From NCBI GenBank assembly GCA_016786565.1, contig JAEUVY010000102.1, positions 1 through 64,000 on the forward strand: a DNA stretch of 64,000 nt, given 5' to 3'. Below are positions 16,586 to 26,697 of the stretch, one piece after another. This stretch comes from Flavipsychrobacter sp. Its GTDB lineage: Bacteria > Bacteroidota > Bacteroidia > Chitinophagales > Chitinophagaceae. The translations under genes were made by a program, and so were the position numbers. Below the pieces are notes generated by a model that made no database searches, was not told the origin of the DNA, and saw only the letters and a list, made by a program, of their open reading frames with translations. The first letter of the stretch is position 1. Each line of letters starts with the position of its first letter.

Positions 16586-19363
16586 TTATCTGATAAGTGT
16601 TACGTTGCCCTTGTATATTTTGTTCTCACCCGATGGCAGTGCCACGATGATCTCATACACATAAGTACCCATGTCCTGTGGCTGGCCTTTGTAAGTACCA
16701 TCCCAACCCACATCAGGGGTTGTTGTCCGGAACACTGTTTCACCCCACCTGTTGTACACCCTGAAGTCAACCAGCTTCTGGAACTTCAGTTTCATGATAC
16801 GGAACACATCATTCTTGCCGTCACCATCAGGCGTGAAGGCCGACGGAACAAACTGGCTCATATCCTGATCAGTATATACGGTAACGTATGCAGTATCAGT
16901 ACAGCCCCACAGGTTCATACCCTGCAGCACATAGTACGTCACAGAATCGGTAGGTGTAGCTATAGGATTGTTGATATTCGGATTATTGAGCGATCCGTTA
17001 TCAGGGCTCCACTTATAATATACCGCGCCCTGCGCGTTCAGCTGAATGCTCTTACCAAATTCTATAGTTTGCGGACTCACTGTCACATCAGTGAAGACCA
17101 ATGGAGGATGTGAACGTACAATCAGATCTTCGCTTGCTTCACAATGATCCGGATTGCCCAGGAACACAGGCGTAGAAGCGGTAACATGCAATGTGTAGTC
17201 ACCAATGCCCGAGAACAACGGATTGCTTACGTCATACCTTGACAGGTTGCTACCTGCAGGTGTCTGTGTCCAAACATATGTAACAGGCATTTTCTCCCAA
17301 CGTTTTGCCTCTGTCTGCAAATTGATCGCCATCGGCATGCGCAGACACACATCGGTATCATGGAACGAATTGAAAACGTCCAGAGATATCACTTCTATCA
17401 GACGAGACATCGTATCGATACAACCTATGTTATCTGTCACCTTCAGCGTTGCTTTATAAAGACCGGCTTCTTCATACGCGTGTTCAGGAGATATTCCGCC
17501 ATCGTCATAGAAGCCATCACCAAACAGCCAGTAGTACTTCGGATCGTAGTTGCTGGTCGATGAGTTAGCAAATACTACCGGAACCCCGCGACAAACCGAG
17601 TCGTAGTTCGGAGCGAAGATCGCATGTATCTGGTGGTCAATATCTACTGTGTCATATACAGTACGCTGACAAGCCGGGTCGTGCCATGGCGTTGTGTTGT
17701 ACGTAAGAGAGATCACTTTCTGGGTTGCGTACCTTGGCGAAAGCAAATGGGTATTGTAAACATGCCATACTCGCAGGCTGTCTGTTGTACCGCTACCGGT
17801 CACGTCATAGTTCCAGTAAGAATAATAACCCGTCGGTGTAGTTGTGTTCGTTACAAACACTGTGTCTCCATTACATCCCAGTCCCAGGTCATAGGTAAAC
17901 GATGGGGTGTATGGTGGAGGGTTTGTCAGCGTCACCGGTGTTCCGGGCGCCGTACACAGACCAACGGTTGCTGCAATACCCGTGTAGTTGCCTGCACCAA
18001 GGTTAGGAATTACCACCGTACTGTCACCTGCAACCATGCCAACGAATGGAGTCTGCGGCACACCACCTTTGTTATAGGCCACCGTGACCGGTTTTAGCGG
18101 TGTTAACCCATGCAGTTTTATCCATCCATCATACTTGCCACATACCGTTGGATGCCCGAACGTAGTATTGGATATCGCGAGAACAGGCGTCACCAACGTT
18201 GTAGTTATCTGGTTCGACGGACAATTGAGTACCGTGACATAGATGTAATCATACACCCCTCCGCAAAGGTTCTTCAACGTGATCGTACTGTCAAGTGCCG
18301 CCGAGTCAACATACGATGGTTGCACCACCCCGTTGAACGACCATTTCACTGTATCGATCTGATGAGGATTGACACCGCGAAGAATGATCTTACCATCACA
18401 TTTACCGCACTCCGATGGATGAATTACATCAAACGTATCGATGTGAGGAATACCACCTATACCCACACTTGGTGGAAGAATATGGATGTATGCCTTTGTG
18501 GTGTCGTTGCAGCCAAGAGCGGCAGCCATATAAGTTGTAGGTACAGTAGGAGAAACAGTAAGGAATGGGCCTGAACCGAGGTATGCGCCTGTAGTACTGT
18601 CGTACCAGTAAATTCCTGATGTCGCATATGGCATTGGAGCGTAAGGGATAGAAGATACGGTGTAAGTACCCGCACCCGGCGTGAAGCGCCATGCTTCAGG
18701 TGCGCCGAGAACGCTCCACGATGGGGTCCAGTCGCGGCCCGGAGCCACAGTAGCCAAGGTACCGGCAGCGTTCTGAACGCCTGTGATGGCGCGTCCGCTG
18801 TTCCATGCGCAAATGTCTTTATGGGCTGTATGTACCTCTATGTTGTTGCTGCCTTCATACAAAATGATCTGGCTCGTAGTCCACTGAGTAGTACAAGAGA
18901 ACATGCGCGAACCACACCAGGTCACAGCAAACTTCCTGTTAGGTGCAACACCCGCAGTGGAATAGGTAATGCTGCCACCGGCACTCAAAAGGATATCGCA
19001 CCATGGGCCGCATATCGAGTTATAGGCACTGGCATTTCCAAGGAGCGCTGCAGAGATCGGCCAAGGGCAGTAAGCACCCGCCAGTCCCAGACTGAAACAG
19101 ATCATCCCATTCGATCCGATTACACACTGCGTCTGCGGAGCACCATAAAAATTGAATGTGAATCCCAGTGGGAACACACCCGAATAGGCATCATCCGCTG
19201 TGATACCTGACGGCAGTGGCATGGTACCGGTCACGGTCGCATGCAAAACGTGATTGATACAATTGCCGGTATCAACGATCGTCAACTGACCATACGATCT
19301 GCTGACAAACATCGAAAACAGCAATAGTAAGCCGGTGATTCCTTTTATAAACATTCCTTTCAT
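16586..19363 (-). CDS. Large secreted protein with PKD domain and gliding-motility (CHU_C, T9SS type B) C-terminus
   Basis: 925 residues from the ATG at 19363; the longer in-frame reading uses a TTG. A signal peptide ends near SYGQ. The N-terminal 200 residues (GFTFNFYGAPQTQCVIGSNG) resemble those of the giant protein at 29142. Repeated sandwich modules with GKCDGKIILRG / GKYDGWIKLHG follow, then a PKD domain (about residues 600-680, YYWLFGDGFYDDGG, HAYEEAGLYKATLKV). The C-terminal 90 residues are the CHU_C domain (FVPSAFTPDGDGKNDVF, YNRWGETVF, GTYVYEI), a type B T9SS signal. Proteins of this kind are surface adhesins or structural proteins; the ligand is unknown. Confidence 0.9.
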   Translation of the reverse strand: MKGMFIKGITGLLLLFSMFVSRSYGQLTIVDTGNCINHVLHATVTGTMPLPSGITADDAYSGVFPLGFTFNFYGAPQTQCVIGSNGMICFSLGLAGAYCPWPISAALLGNASAYNSICGPWCDILLSAGGSITYSTAGVAPNRKFAVTWCGSRMFSCTTQWTTSQIILYEGSNNIEVHTAHKDICAWNSGRAITGVQNAAGTLATVAPGRDWTPSWSVLGAPEAWRFTPGAGTYTVSSIPYAPMPYATSGIYWYDSTTGAYLGSGPFLTVSPTVPTTYMAAALGCNDTTKAYIHILPPSVGIGGIPHIDTFDVIHPSECGKCDGKIILRGVNPHQIDTVKWSFNGVVQPSYVDSAALDSTITLKNLCGGVYDYIYVTVLNCPSNQITTTLVTPVLAISNTTFGHPTVCGKYDGWIKLHGLTPLKPVTVAYNKGGVPQTPFVGMVAGDSTVVIPNLGAGNYTGIAATVGLCTAPGTPVTLTNPPPYTPSFTYDLGLGCNGDTVFVTNTTTPTGYYSYWNYDVTGSGTTDSLRVWHVYNTHLLSPRYATQKVISLTYNTTPWHDPACQRTVYDTVDIDHQIHAIFAPNYDSVCRGVPVVFANSSTSNYDPKYYWLFGDGFYDDGGISPEHAYEEAGLYKATLKVTDNIGCIDTMSRLIEVISLDVFNSFHDTDVCLRMPMAINLQTEAKRWEKMPVTYVWTQTPAGSNLSRYDVSNPLFSGIGDYTLHVTASTPVFLGNPDHCEASEDLIVRSHPPLVFTDVTVSPQTIEFGKSIQLNAQGAVYYKWSPDNGSLNNPNINNPIATPTDSVTYYVLQGMNLWGCTDTAYVTVYTDQDMSQFVPSAFTPDGDGKNDVFRIMKLKFQKLVDFRVYNRWGETVFRTTTPDVGWDGTYKGQPQDMGTYVYEIIVALPSGENKIYKGNVTLIR

Positions 19364-19654
19364 ATGCACTCTTGAATTTTCTTTCAAAAATTATTTTTAC
19401 AAAATTTGGTTGAGGGAAAATACACAGATTTTCACCGCAAAAAATTAACCAATAGTATAAGACGCATTTTTTTGCGCTATGGTTGGCATTTTAATTGACT
19501 AAGATACACATTTATTTTCCTATGGATGCTTTAACTTTATAATTAAAACCTATACATAAACAAACTCCCCCGGATCGGCTCTTTATCGCCAACCATATTA
19601 TATTTACCCATCACATGAATACAAGAATTACCCGAGGGACCAGAAATGAACCAA

Positions 19655-21583
19655 CTAATTGATATTCAATGATTTAATAAATCTACCCTCCTCGGTAGCT
19701 ACTTCGATCAGGTAAGTTCCGGCTTGTAGGTTTAGCTTCAACTCCTTTGTCCCGTTAGTTTCCATCTTTTCCCGTACCAGTAAACGTCCGGTTATGTCAT
19801 AGATCGTGAGCTCGGCTGCCCCCTTAACAGGATATCCCGTCAGTTGCACTGAAAAAGAGCCGGAATTGGGATTGGGAAACACCATCACATTTCCCGCAAC
19901 TTTAGCGTCGCCTCCTGCCACCTCGGCAAAACATGGCACTGTAGCCAACACCCTCATCGTTTTGACAGCAGATGCAGATCCGCAAAAATTAGAGACCGTG
20001 TAGGAGATCACTGCGCTTCCCGGGCTAATGCCGGTCACTACGCCCGACGCGCTCACCGTTGCCACAGCGGTATTGCTGCTTGTCCACACACCGCCCGCTG
20101 CAGTATCGGCCCAATTGGCCGTCAGGCCGGGGCAAACAGAGTCGACACCGGTTACCACGCCCGCATTGGGATATAAAATATTGGTAACATACACTTTGAT
20201 AGTGTCTGAGTAAACACCATCGGTCACTCTAACAGAAAATGTATCAGGTCCCGCATATCCCACGGTGGGCATATACGTAGTGCCGGAAGGGGTCACGGTG
20301 CTGCCGGTTGATGTTGCTGTCGCAGTTACCACCAGCACAGCATGAGACGGAAGCATTACCGGACTCCACGTAAGCGTCTGTCCCACATCTATGTCGTCAA
20401 CCTTCATCAACGAATCAAACAAAGAGAACTCAGACGGACAAGTAGTGAGTTGAACATGCGTACCCAAAGTAAAATAGGGGTCATTACCCACCTTTATCCG
20501 GCGCACACGGTTGTTAGCATCGTCTGCAATAAAAATGTCACCATCGCTGTTTCGCACAGCCAATCCTATCGGATGATCGAGCTGAGAAGATACCGCAGCG
20601 ATGCCATCGCCACTATATCCGGCAACGCCTGTGCCTGCTATGGTGGTGATCATTCCCGAGGTGTTTATTTTTCGAACCGCGCTGTTATTCCAATCACTGA
20701 TGTACACATTACCGGCATTATCAGCAGCAATACCCTTGGGATAATACAATCTTGCCGATGTAGCCGGGCCACCATCTCCTGTGTATCCGTACGGAAGGCC
20801 CACACCCGCAATAGTGCTGATGATACCCGACGTATTGATCTTACGCACTCTGTTGTTGGAATTGTCGGCTATGTAAATGTTGCCCGCACCGTCCACAGCT
20901 ACGCCTGTAGGCTCATTCAGCCTGCAGGCCGACGAAGTAGCAGGGCCACCATCTCCTGCAAAACCCACAAAACCCATACCTGCAATAGTAGTGATAACTC
21001 CTGTACTCACGGTCACTTTGCGCACCCTGTTATTCAGCGCATCTGCTATCAGCACATCGCCCGATGCATCCACTGCCACACCCCACGCATTGCCCAGCGT
21101 CGCGGCTGTGGCCGGACCACCATCGCCCCCATAACCCGGAATGCTGCCGGGTGTCCCTGCGATCGTAGTTATAATGCCGGAAGCGCTCACCTTGCGGATG
21201 ACGTTATTGCCATAATCTGAAAAATAGACGTCGCCCGACGCGTTAACAGCTATCCCTATCGGCCACTTGATCCAGGCTGCAGTGGCGGGCCCGCCATCAT
21301 GCGCTGCAAGATATCCGCCAAAACCAGTGCCGGCAATGGTTGTGATAATTCCGGTGGCACTGATCTTCCTGATACGATGATTGTTATAATCTGCCACATA
21401 TACGTTGCCGGCAGCATCGGTGGCTACTCCATGAGGCGAATTCACTTTTGAAAGTGTGGACATTCCGCCATCACCGCCATAGGCTGCTGTGCCATCGCCG
21501 GCCACCGTCAGTATTGTCTGCGCGCCGGCAATACCGGACATCATCAATAATAAAGTGCCCAAAAACAGGCCATACTTTCTCAT
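19655..21583 (-). CDS. NHL-repeat beta-propeller protein with Ig-like domains and T9SS sorting domain
   Basis: 642 residues from the ATG at 21583; the upstream reading would need a TTG. After the signal peptide (ending AGAQ), six or seven NHL blades follow, each with the pattern TTIAGTG..GYxGDGGPATAA..., GxAVD..GNxYIAD..NNRVRKI (about residues 25-370). A cadherin/Ig-like section and one BIG2-like module (GGVWTSSNTAVATVSASG) come next, then a type A sorting domain (VFPNPNSGSFSVQL to SLNIN). The BIG2-like module is the same type repeated 12 times in the 29142 gene. Paralogous propellers lie at 47016 and 49088. The function of such exported NHL propellers is unknown. Confidence 0.88.
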   Translation of the reverse strand: MRKYGLFLGTLLLMMSGIAGAQTILTVAGDGTAAYGGDGGMSTLSKVNSPHGVATDAAGNVYVADYNNHRIRKISATGIITTIAGTGFGGYLAAHDGGPATAAWIKWPIGIAVNASGDVYFSDYGNNVIRKVSASGIITTIAGTPGSIPGYGGDGGPATAATLGNAWGVAVDASGDVLIADALNNRVRKVTVSTGVITTIAGMGFVGFAGDGGPATSSACRLNEPTGVAVDGAGNIYIADNSNNRVRKINTSGIISTIAGVGLPYGYTGDGGPATSARLYYPKGIAADNAGNVYISDWNNSAVRKINTSGMITTIAGTGVAGYSGDGIAAVSSQLDHPIGLAVRNSDGDIFIADDANNRVRRIKVGNDPYFTLGTHVQLTTCPSEFSLFDSLMKVDDIDVGQTLTWSPVMLPSHAVLVVTATATSTGSTVTPSGTTYMPTVGYAGPDTFSVRVTDGVYSDTIKVYVTNILYPNAGVVTGVDSVCPGLTANWADTAAGGVWTSSNTAVATVSASGVVTGISPGSAVISYTVSNFCGSASAVKTMRVLATVPCFAEVAGGDAKVAGNVMVFPNPNSGSFSVQLTGYPVKGAAELTIYDITGRLLVREKMETNGTKELKLNLQAGTYLIEVATEEGRFIKSLNIN

Positions 21584-21692
21584 TCTCAACAAATTAGTTT
21601 CGATAAAAATAGGGGTAATTTATTTAATACCGCTTATACGCCCTAAAGAGCCCACACACAGGCTGAAACTTCTGCCGTGCACAAAAATTCAT

Positions 21693-21700
21693 TAGGTTTG
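21693..21700 (+). promoter_or_regulatory. -7 promoter box (TAGGTTTG) close to the start codon
   Basis: Perfect TAnnTTTG ending 7 nt before the ATG at 21708, so the transcript would begin at or next to the start codon. Confidence 0.55.
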
Positions 21701-21707
21701 CCGTGTC

Positions 21708-23246
21708 ATGAACAAGATAAACGATCTGAAAGAGAAATCAGCACTGGCCCAATTGGGTGGAGGTGAGAAAAGAATTGCTGCTCAGCACAAAAAAGGCAAA
21801 CTTTCTGCACGCGAGCGACTCCAGCTTCTGCTTGATGAAGGGTCATTTGAGGAAATAGGCATGTTTGTCACTCACAGGTGTCGAGACTTCGGCATGGAAA
21901 ATGAAAGTTATCTGGGCGATGGCGTAGTCACCGGTTACGGAACTGTGAACGGTCGCCTGGTGTATGTTTACTCGCAAGACTTCACCGTTTTTGGTGGCAG
22001 CCTCAGCGAAACACATGCCGAAAAGATCATCAAGATCATGGATCTGGCCCTGCAGAACGGTGCGCCGCTGGTGGGGCTCAACGATAGCGGAGGTGCCCGC
22101 ATACAGGAAGGGGTGGTATCTCTGGGCGGTTATGCCGATATCTTCTACCGCAATGTGCAGTCATCAGGGGTGATACCTCAGATATCTGCCATCCTTGGCC
22201 CATGCGCCGGTGGCGCGGTTTACTCGCCTGCCATCACCGACTTTATCCTCATGGCCGAGAATACGTCCTATATGTTTGTGACCGGTCCGAACGTGGTGAA
22301 GACCGTCACGCACGAAAACGTTACCAGCGAAGAACTGGGCGGCGCTCAAACACACGCATCCAAGTCAGGTGTCACGCACTTCGCGTGTGCCAACGAAGTG
22401 GAAGCGATCGAGAACATCAAGCAGTTGCTCAGCTATATGCCACAGAACTGCGAAGAAGATGCTCCGGTTTACGATTACGAGGCCGGCAACGAAGTTCGCG
22501 AAGCACTCAACAACATCATACCCGAGAACCCCAACCAACCATACGACATCAAAGAAGTGATCGGCGAAGTGGTTGACGCGGGTAGTTTCATGGAAGTACA
22601 TAAAGACTGGGCGGAGAATATAGTTGTCGGTTTTGCCCGCATAGCCGGCCGCAGCATAGGTATCGTGGCCAATCAGCCTGCCTACCTGGCCGGTGTGTTG
22701 GATATCAACGCAAGCCGCAAGGGCGCACGATTCGTTCGCTTCTGCGATGCGTTCAACATTCCGTTGCTTGTATTGGTTGATGTTCCGGGCTTCCTCCCCG
22801 GCACTGATCAGGAATGGCATGGTGTCATCATCCATGGTGCAAAATTGCTCTATGCCCTCAGCGAGGCCACGGTTCCGAAGGTCACAGTTATTACAAGGAA
22901 AGCATACGGTGGCGCTTACGACGTGATGAACTCAAAGCACATTGGAGCCGACCTCAACTATGCATGGCCTACTGCCGAGATAGCTGTAATGGGCGCAAAA
23001 GGTGCCGCAGAGATCATTTTCAAAAAAGAGATCTCTGAAGCTGCCGACCCAGCCGCGAAACTGAAGGAAAAAGAGCTTGAATACACCGAAAAATTCGCGA
23101 ATCCTTACGGCGCGGCCGCCCGTGGTTTCATCGACGAGGTAATTATGCCCGCCGATACCCGCGCGAAACTCATCCGTGGATTTAAAATGCTGGAAAACAA
23201 AGTGGCGAAAATGCCTAAACGCAAACACGGCAATATTCCGCTATAG
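21708..23246 (+). CDS. Acyl-CoA carboxylase beta (carboxyltransferase) subunit
   Basis: 512 residues, the usual length for the propionyl/methylmalonyl-CoA carboxyltransferase family (PccB/MmdA). Visible are [18 protein letters not shown] near the N-terminus, the first oxyanion/acyl-CoA site ([24 protein letters not shown]) and the second half with [16 protein letters not shown] and [10 protein letters not shown], which handles carboxybiotin. It transfers the carboxyl group from biotin to acyl-CoA, or the reverse in a decarboxylase. No biotin-carboxylase or biotin-carrier gene is nearby, so the substrate (propionyl-CoA most likely) is inferred from family resemblance. A strong terminator follows. 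Confidence 0.93.
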   Translation: MNKINDLKEKSALAQLGGGEKRIAAQHKKGKLSARERLQLLLDEGSFEEIGMFVTHRCRDFGMENESYLGDGVVTGYGTVNGRLVYVYSQDFTVFGGSLSETHAEKIIKIMDLALQNGAPLVGLNDSGGARIQEGVVSLGGYADIFYRNVQSSGVIPQISAILGPCAGGAVYSPAITDFILMAENTSYMFVTGPNVVKTVTHENVTSEELGGAQTHASKSGVTHFACANEVEAIENIKQLLSYMPQNCEEDAPVYDYEAGNEVREALNNIIPENPNQPYDIKEVIGEVVDAGSFMEVHKDWAENIVVGFARIAGRSIGIVANQPAYLAGVLDINASRKGARFVRFCDAFNIPLLVLVDVPGFLPGTDQEWHGVIIHGAKLLYALSEATVPKVTVITRKAYGGAYDVMNSKHIGADLNYAWPTAEIAVMGAKGAAEIIFKKEISEAADPAAKLKEKELEYTEKFANPYGAAARGFIDEVIMPADTRAKLIRGFKMLENKVAKMPKRKHGNIPL

Positions 23247-23267
23247 CACCATATAATTGCTTGTATC

Positions 23268-23304
23268 AGAACGGACCGCACCTCAAAAATGGGCGGTCCG
23301 TTCT
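23268..23304 (+). terminator. Rho-independent terminator
   Basis: 12-bp perfect stem (AGAACGGACCGC / GCGGTCCGTTCT) with a loop of 13 nt, 21 nt after the carboxylase stop. The T-rich tail is weak (CTTATG). Confidence 0.7.
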
Positions 23305-23501
23305 CTTATGCTGTAGTAAAAGCAAGGGAGATCACAATGGCATAAATGATCAGCAATATCACAAAGGTCCGTTTCATACACTCGAATTTAGGGTTCAATT
23401 CACACCACTTCCCAATACAATTATTGTGCCATTTTTAATTAATAGTTCACATTTCAGCATCTCCATCAGGCATACCGGGCCCAAATGCATCCGTACATCC
23501 T

Positions 23502-23509
23502 TAATTTTG
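23502..23509 (+). promoter_or_regulatory. -7 promoter box (TAATTTTG) inside the longest reading frame
   Basis: A perfect TAnnTTTG that lies downstream of the ATG at 23485 but 5 nt before a GTG at 23515. If used, translation must start at the GTG from a leaderless transcript. Confidence 0.5.
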
Positions 23510-23514
23510 CATCT

Positions 23515-24348
23515 GTGAAGGCATTGCTGAGACCCGCCGAGTTGATCGTATCAACAAGTATTTTTACCGCATTCTGCGCGTTGGGGCTTTGCATTGCTAC
23601 AGAACACCTGCTTGCTTCGCAAAGTCTGCCGCTTTTCAGTAGCCTGCACATGGCCATCTTCGGTGCCACACTCACGGTTTACAATTTGCCCCGGTTGCTC
23701 CCCAGGCCCTACGGCCAGCAACGTATGGCACAACCCTTAAGGCCACTTTATTTCATATTGTTTTTCGCGGGGTTGGCCTTGCTCATACCAGCTGCCATCA
23801 ACCTGAATACCAGCGTCATGTTCACAGGTACGGTACTCGCTGCTTTTGCCCTGGCCTATTACCTGCCCTCATTGCCACTACCCCAAAAGAAAAGACTCAG
23901 AGACTTCGGACTGATCAAGATATTCGTCCTTACATCTGTATGGACCATTGCTACCGCCGTTCTGCCTATGCTGTACCTGAACGAGCCCATCGCGCAATAT
24001 CCGTTCGAGGTGTTGCTGAGATTTGTTTTTGTATTCGCCCTTTGTATCCTTTTCGACATACGCGACATAGAGACCGACAGCATGCGCAACATAAGAACTT
24101 TACCCATGCGCATGGGCATACACAACGCCTACCGCCTGGTATATTATTCGCTGCTTGCGTTCGTAGCCCTCAGCACACTGCAGTATTTCCGTTTTCATGA
24201 CACCGGCCGACTCGTTGCCGCGTTCACCACGGCTGCCGCCACTCTGCTGGTAACCGATTATACGCGCCGCCATCCCGGCCACAAAGCCTTTGTGGCTATG
24301 ACCGATGGTATGATGCTGCTGTATGCGCTATTGATTGTTTTGCAGTAA
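23515..24348 (+). CDS. UbiA-like polytopic membrane protein, degenerate prenyltransferase
   Basis: 277 residues from GTG 23515, or 287 from ATG 23485 (start discussed at the promoter entry). About eight hydrophobic helices. The second Asp-rich motif of UbiA prenyltransferases is clear as LFDIRDIETD. Where the first motif (NDxxDxxxD) should be, the sequence reads TVYNLPRLLPRP with no Asp. UbiA enzymes use both motifs to bind Mg2+-diphosphate, so this protein may be inactive, use another chemistry, or belong to a divergent Bacteroidota subfamily. A canonical UbiA lies at 45050. The stop is 6 nt from the convergent proline dehydrogenase stop. Confidence 0.7.
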   Translation: MKALLRPAELIVSTSIFTAFCALGLCIATEHLLASQSLPLFSSLHMAIFGATLTVYNLPRLLPRPYGQQRMAQPLRPLYFILFFAGLALLIPAAINLNTSVMFTGTVLAAFALAYYLPSLPLPQKKRLRDFGLIKIFVLTSVWTIATAVLPMLYLNEPIAQYPFEVLLRFVFVFALCILFDIRDIETDSMRNIRTLPMRMGIHNAYRLVYYSLLAFVALSTLQYFRFHDTGRLVAAFTTAAATLLVTDYTRRHPGHKAFVAMTDGMMLLYALLIVLQ

Positions 24349-24354
24349 AAGACA

Positions 24355-25521
24355 TTACAGCTTCCTGCGTGCCACTTCCTGATTGATCAGCGACAACTCA
24401 CGACCTGTTTGTCCCGCTACAGATGTATTCTCCTGTGCGCGACGCATCAGATAGGGCACCACATCACCAACCGGTCCGTATGGCAGGTACTTAGCAACAT
24501 GATATCCCGAATTGGCCAGATTGAACGAAATATTATCGCTCATACCAAACAACTGCGAGAAATACACCCTGTCGGTATTCGATGGAATGGCATGAGATTC
24601 CATGTACGAAGCGGCTTTCAGGCAGCTACTCTCATTGTGTGTACCAATGAACACCGCCAACTGCGACAACCGCTCCAGACAGAACAGCACTGCCGCGTCA
24701 TAGTCTTTATCGCAAGATTGTTTATCAGGTTGTATCGGCGACTGATAACCCATTTCCGCTGCACGGTTGCGCTCCTTCTCCATGTAAGCGCCACGCACCA
24801 GCTTGGCACCCAAAAGGTATCCCTTCGCCTGCGCACGCTCGTATGACTGATGCAGGAACGCCAGGCGGTCGTGGCGGTACATCTGGAAAGTATTATACAC
24901 CACCACGCGGGTCTTGTTATACTTCTCCATCATCATATCCGTCATCTCATCCACCGGTCCTTGTATCCAGCTTTCTTCCGCGTCCACCAGCATCATGATG
25001 TTGTGCCCGGCCGCGGCACCACATATTGTATCCAGCCTGCCCAGCACACGCTCTCTTTCCTGCTTATCCGCTTCTGTAAGCGCTGCGCCTGAGTGCAGCT
25101 TTTCCAGCAAAGCGAACCGCGCAAAACCGGTCACCTTCACGCTCACAAATGGTATGCTCTTGTTGGATGATGCATACTTGATGGCCTTTATAAACTCCGG
25201 AACAGCCTTATCAAAGTCCGACTCCGACTCCTTTCCTTCCACACCATAATCAAGTATAGTGCCCACTCCGTATTTACCCAGCATATCAGCAGTCTTGCCT
25301 GCCTCCTCCATGGTCTCGCCACCGCAGAACTGGCTGAACAATGTACTCTTGATAAGCCCCTTCACCGGCAGGCGCCACGATAGTGCCATCTGCGTCATCT
25401 TTATACCCATCGATGTCAGCGATGGCGACGACATAAGTGAAAACAACATTTTCGCCTTGCTCAGCTCACTATTACTTCTGTACTTGAATGCTATTTCGGT
25501 ATTGTTGAATTCGGGGAGCAT
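24355..25521 (-). CDS. Proline dehydrogenase (monofunctional)
   Basis: 388 residues. The FAD-dependent (beta/alpha)8 barrel of the PRODH family is recognisable: FCGGETMEEA, DYGVEGKES, VSVKVTG, MLVDAEESWIQ, NTFQMYRHDR, AKLVRGAYMEKER (substrate-binding region), VFIGTHNE and the late YLPYGPVGDVVPYLMRRAQEN motif, whose paired Arg bind the proline carboxylate. It oxidises proline to pyrroline-5-carboxylate and passes electrons to quinones. Unlike PutA it has no fused P5C dehydrogenase. No P5C dehydrogenase gene is in the window. It starts 128 nt after the fabD stop, same strand. Confidence 0.94.
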   Translation of the reverse strand: MLPEFNNTEIAFKYRSNSELSKAKMLFSLMSSPSLTSMGIKMTQMALSWRLPVKGLIKSTLFSQFCGGETMEEAGKTADMLGKYGVGTILDYGVEGKESESDFDKAVPEFIKAIKYASSNKSIPFVSVKVTGFARFALLEKLHSGAALTEADKQERERVLGRLDTICGAAAGHNIMMLVDAEESWIQGPVDEMTDMMMEKYNKTRVVVYNTFQMYRHDRLAFLHQSYERAQAKGYLLGAKLVRGAYMEKERNRAAEMGYQSPIQPDKQSCDKDYDAAVLFCLERLSQLAVFIGTHNESSCLKAASYMESHAIPSNTDRVYFSQLFGMSDNISFNLANSGYHVAKYLPYGPVGDVVPYLMRRAQENTSVAGQTGRELSLINQEVARRKL

Positions 25522-25649
25522 ATATCTGTTCTGTTATCTGAATTTATTGATCCGTATATCCGGAAATTTGCCGGGCAAAGTTCTGTCAGGCGGGGCAACA
25601 TATTTGTGACTATAATCACTAATGCATCCCCGTTTTCTGATCAGTGGTA

Positions 25650-26531
25650 TTAATTGATACCGTCAGTGGTCACTTCCCTGTTTATCTTCTTCACCAGCCC
25701 CTGCAATACGCTGCCGGGCCCTACCTCTGTAAAATGTCCTGCACCATCTTCTATCATTTTCCTTACTGTCTGCGTCCAGCGCACAGGTGCTGTAAGCTGG
25801 TTGATGAGGTTTTGTTTGATCACCGCAGGGTCGCTATACGGCATCGCGTCAACATTCTGATACACAGGGCACGTAGGCGCGCTGAAGTTGGTTGCCGCTA
25901 TCGCTGCTTCCAACTCCTTGCGGGCAGGCTCCATCAACGGCGAGTGGAACGCGCCACCAACCGGCAGCACCAGCGCCCTCTTGGCACCTGCTGCCTTCAG
26001 CTTTTCGCAGGCAATGTTCACACCCTCTATAGAACCGCTTATCACCAGCTGACCGGGGCAGTTATAATTAGCTGCCACCACTACCTCATTGGTAATAGAC
26101 GCGCATATCTCTTCAACCTGGCTATCGTCCATGCCCAGCACTGCCGCCATTGTCGACGGGTTTATCTCGCATGCACGCTGCATCGCTTCCGCACGCTTGG
26201 CAACAAGGCGCAGACCGTCTTCAAACGAAAGCGCCTTATTGGCTATCAATGCCGAAAACTCGCCCAGCGAGTGTCCGGCCACCATTGCAGGTTGCAGGTC
26301 CGGAGTGGTAAGGAATAATATGGTTGAATGCAAAAAGATGGCGGGCTGCGTCACCTTGGTCTGCTTCAGTTCATCTTCTGTGCCGCCAAACATCACATCC
26401 GTGATGCGGAATCCGAGTATATCGTTGGCCTGCTCAAAAAGGTCTTTGGCAGCCGCGTTGGTTTCATATAGGTTTTTGCCCATTCCTGGGAATTGAGCAC
26501 CCTGTCCGGGGAATACATAAGCATGTTGCAT
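25650..26531 (-). CDS. fabD: Malonyl-CoA:ACP transacylase
   Basis: 293 residues, normal for FabD. Near the N-terminus is FPGQGAQFPGMG. The nucleophile is Ser88 in GHSLGE, and His196 in GGAFHSPLM completes the dyad; an Arg at about 119 in QRACEI precedes the malonate-binding region. It loads malonyl groups on acyl carrier protein for fatty-acid synthesis. Divergent from the LolC/E-like permease across a 166-nt intergenic region; a TATTTTCG box lies on the minus strand at 26609-26616. The other fatty-acid gene in the window, fabI, is 14 kb away. Confidence 0.96.
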   Translation of the reverse strand: MQHAYVFPGQGAQFPGMGKNLYETNAAAKDLFEQANDILGFRITDVMFGGTEDELKQTKVTQPAIFLHSTILFLTTPDLQPAMVAGHSLGEFSALIANKALSFEDGLRLVAKRAEAMQRACEINPSTMAAVLGMDDSQVEEICASITNEVVVAANYNCPGQLVISGSIEGVNIACEKLKAAGAKRALVLPVGGAFHSPLMEPARKELEAAIAATNFSAPTCPVYQNVDAMPYSDPAVIKQNLINQLTAPVRWTQTVRKMIEDGAGHFTEVGPGSVLQGLVKKINREVTTDGIN

Positions 26532-26684
26532 CTCTGAAAGTTTTATTATTTATAGGACCGGCAATAGCGCATATAGGGGAAAGTAATTATATCTCCGGTC
26601 AGGGTGCGAAAATAAACTGATTTGCACCAATCAACAAATATTCGTCTGCTATCATGTCCACCCCTCGTTGAAAACTAAATCACC

Positions 26685-26692
26685 TACTTTTG
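26685..26692 (+). promoter_or_regulatory. -7 promoter box (TACTTTTG) close to the start codon
   Basis: Perfect TAnnTTTG ending 5 nt before the GTG at 26698, which supports that GTG over an upstream TTG at 26668. Confidence 0.5.
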
Positions 26693-26697
26693 TCCCG

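Noticed and set aside
20342..21220. 292-codon frame antisense to the NHL gene
   Set aside because: Caused by the repetitive propeller codons on the other strand; no family features.
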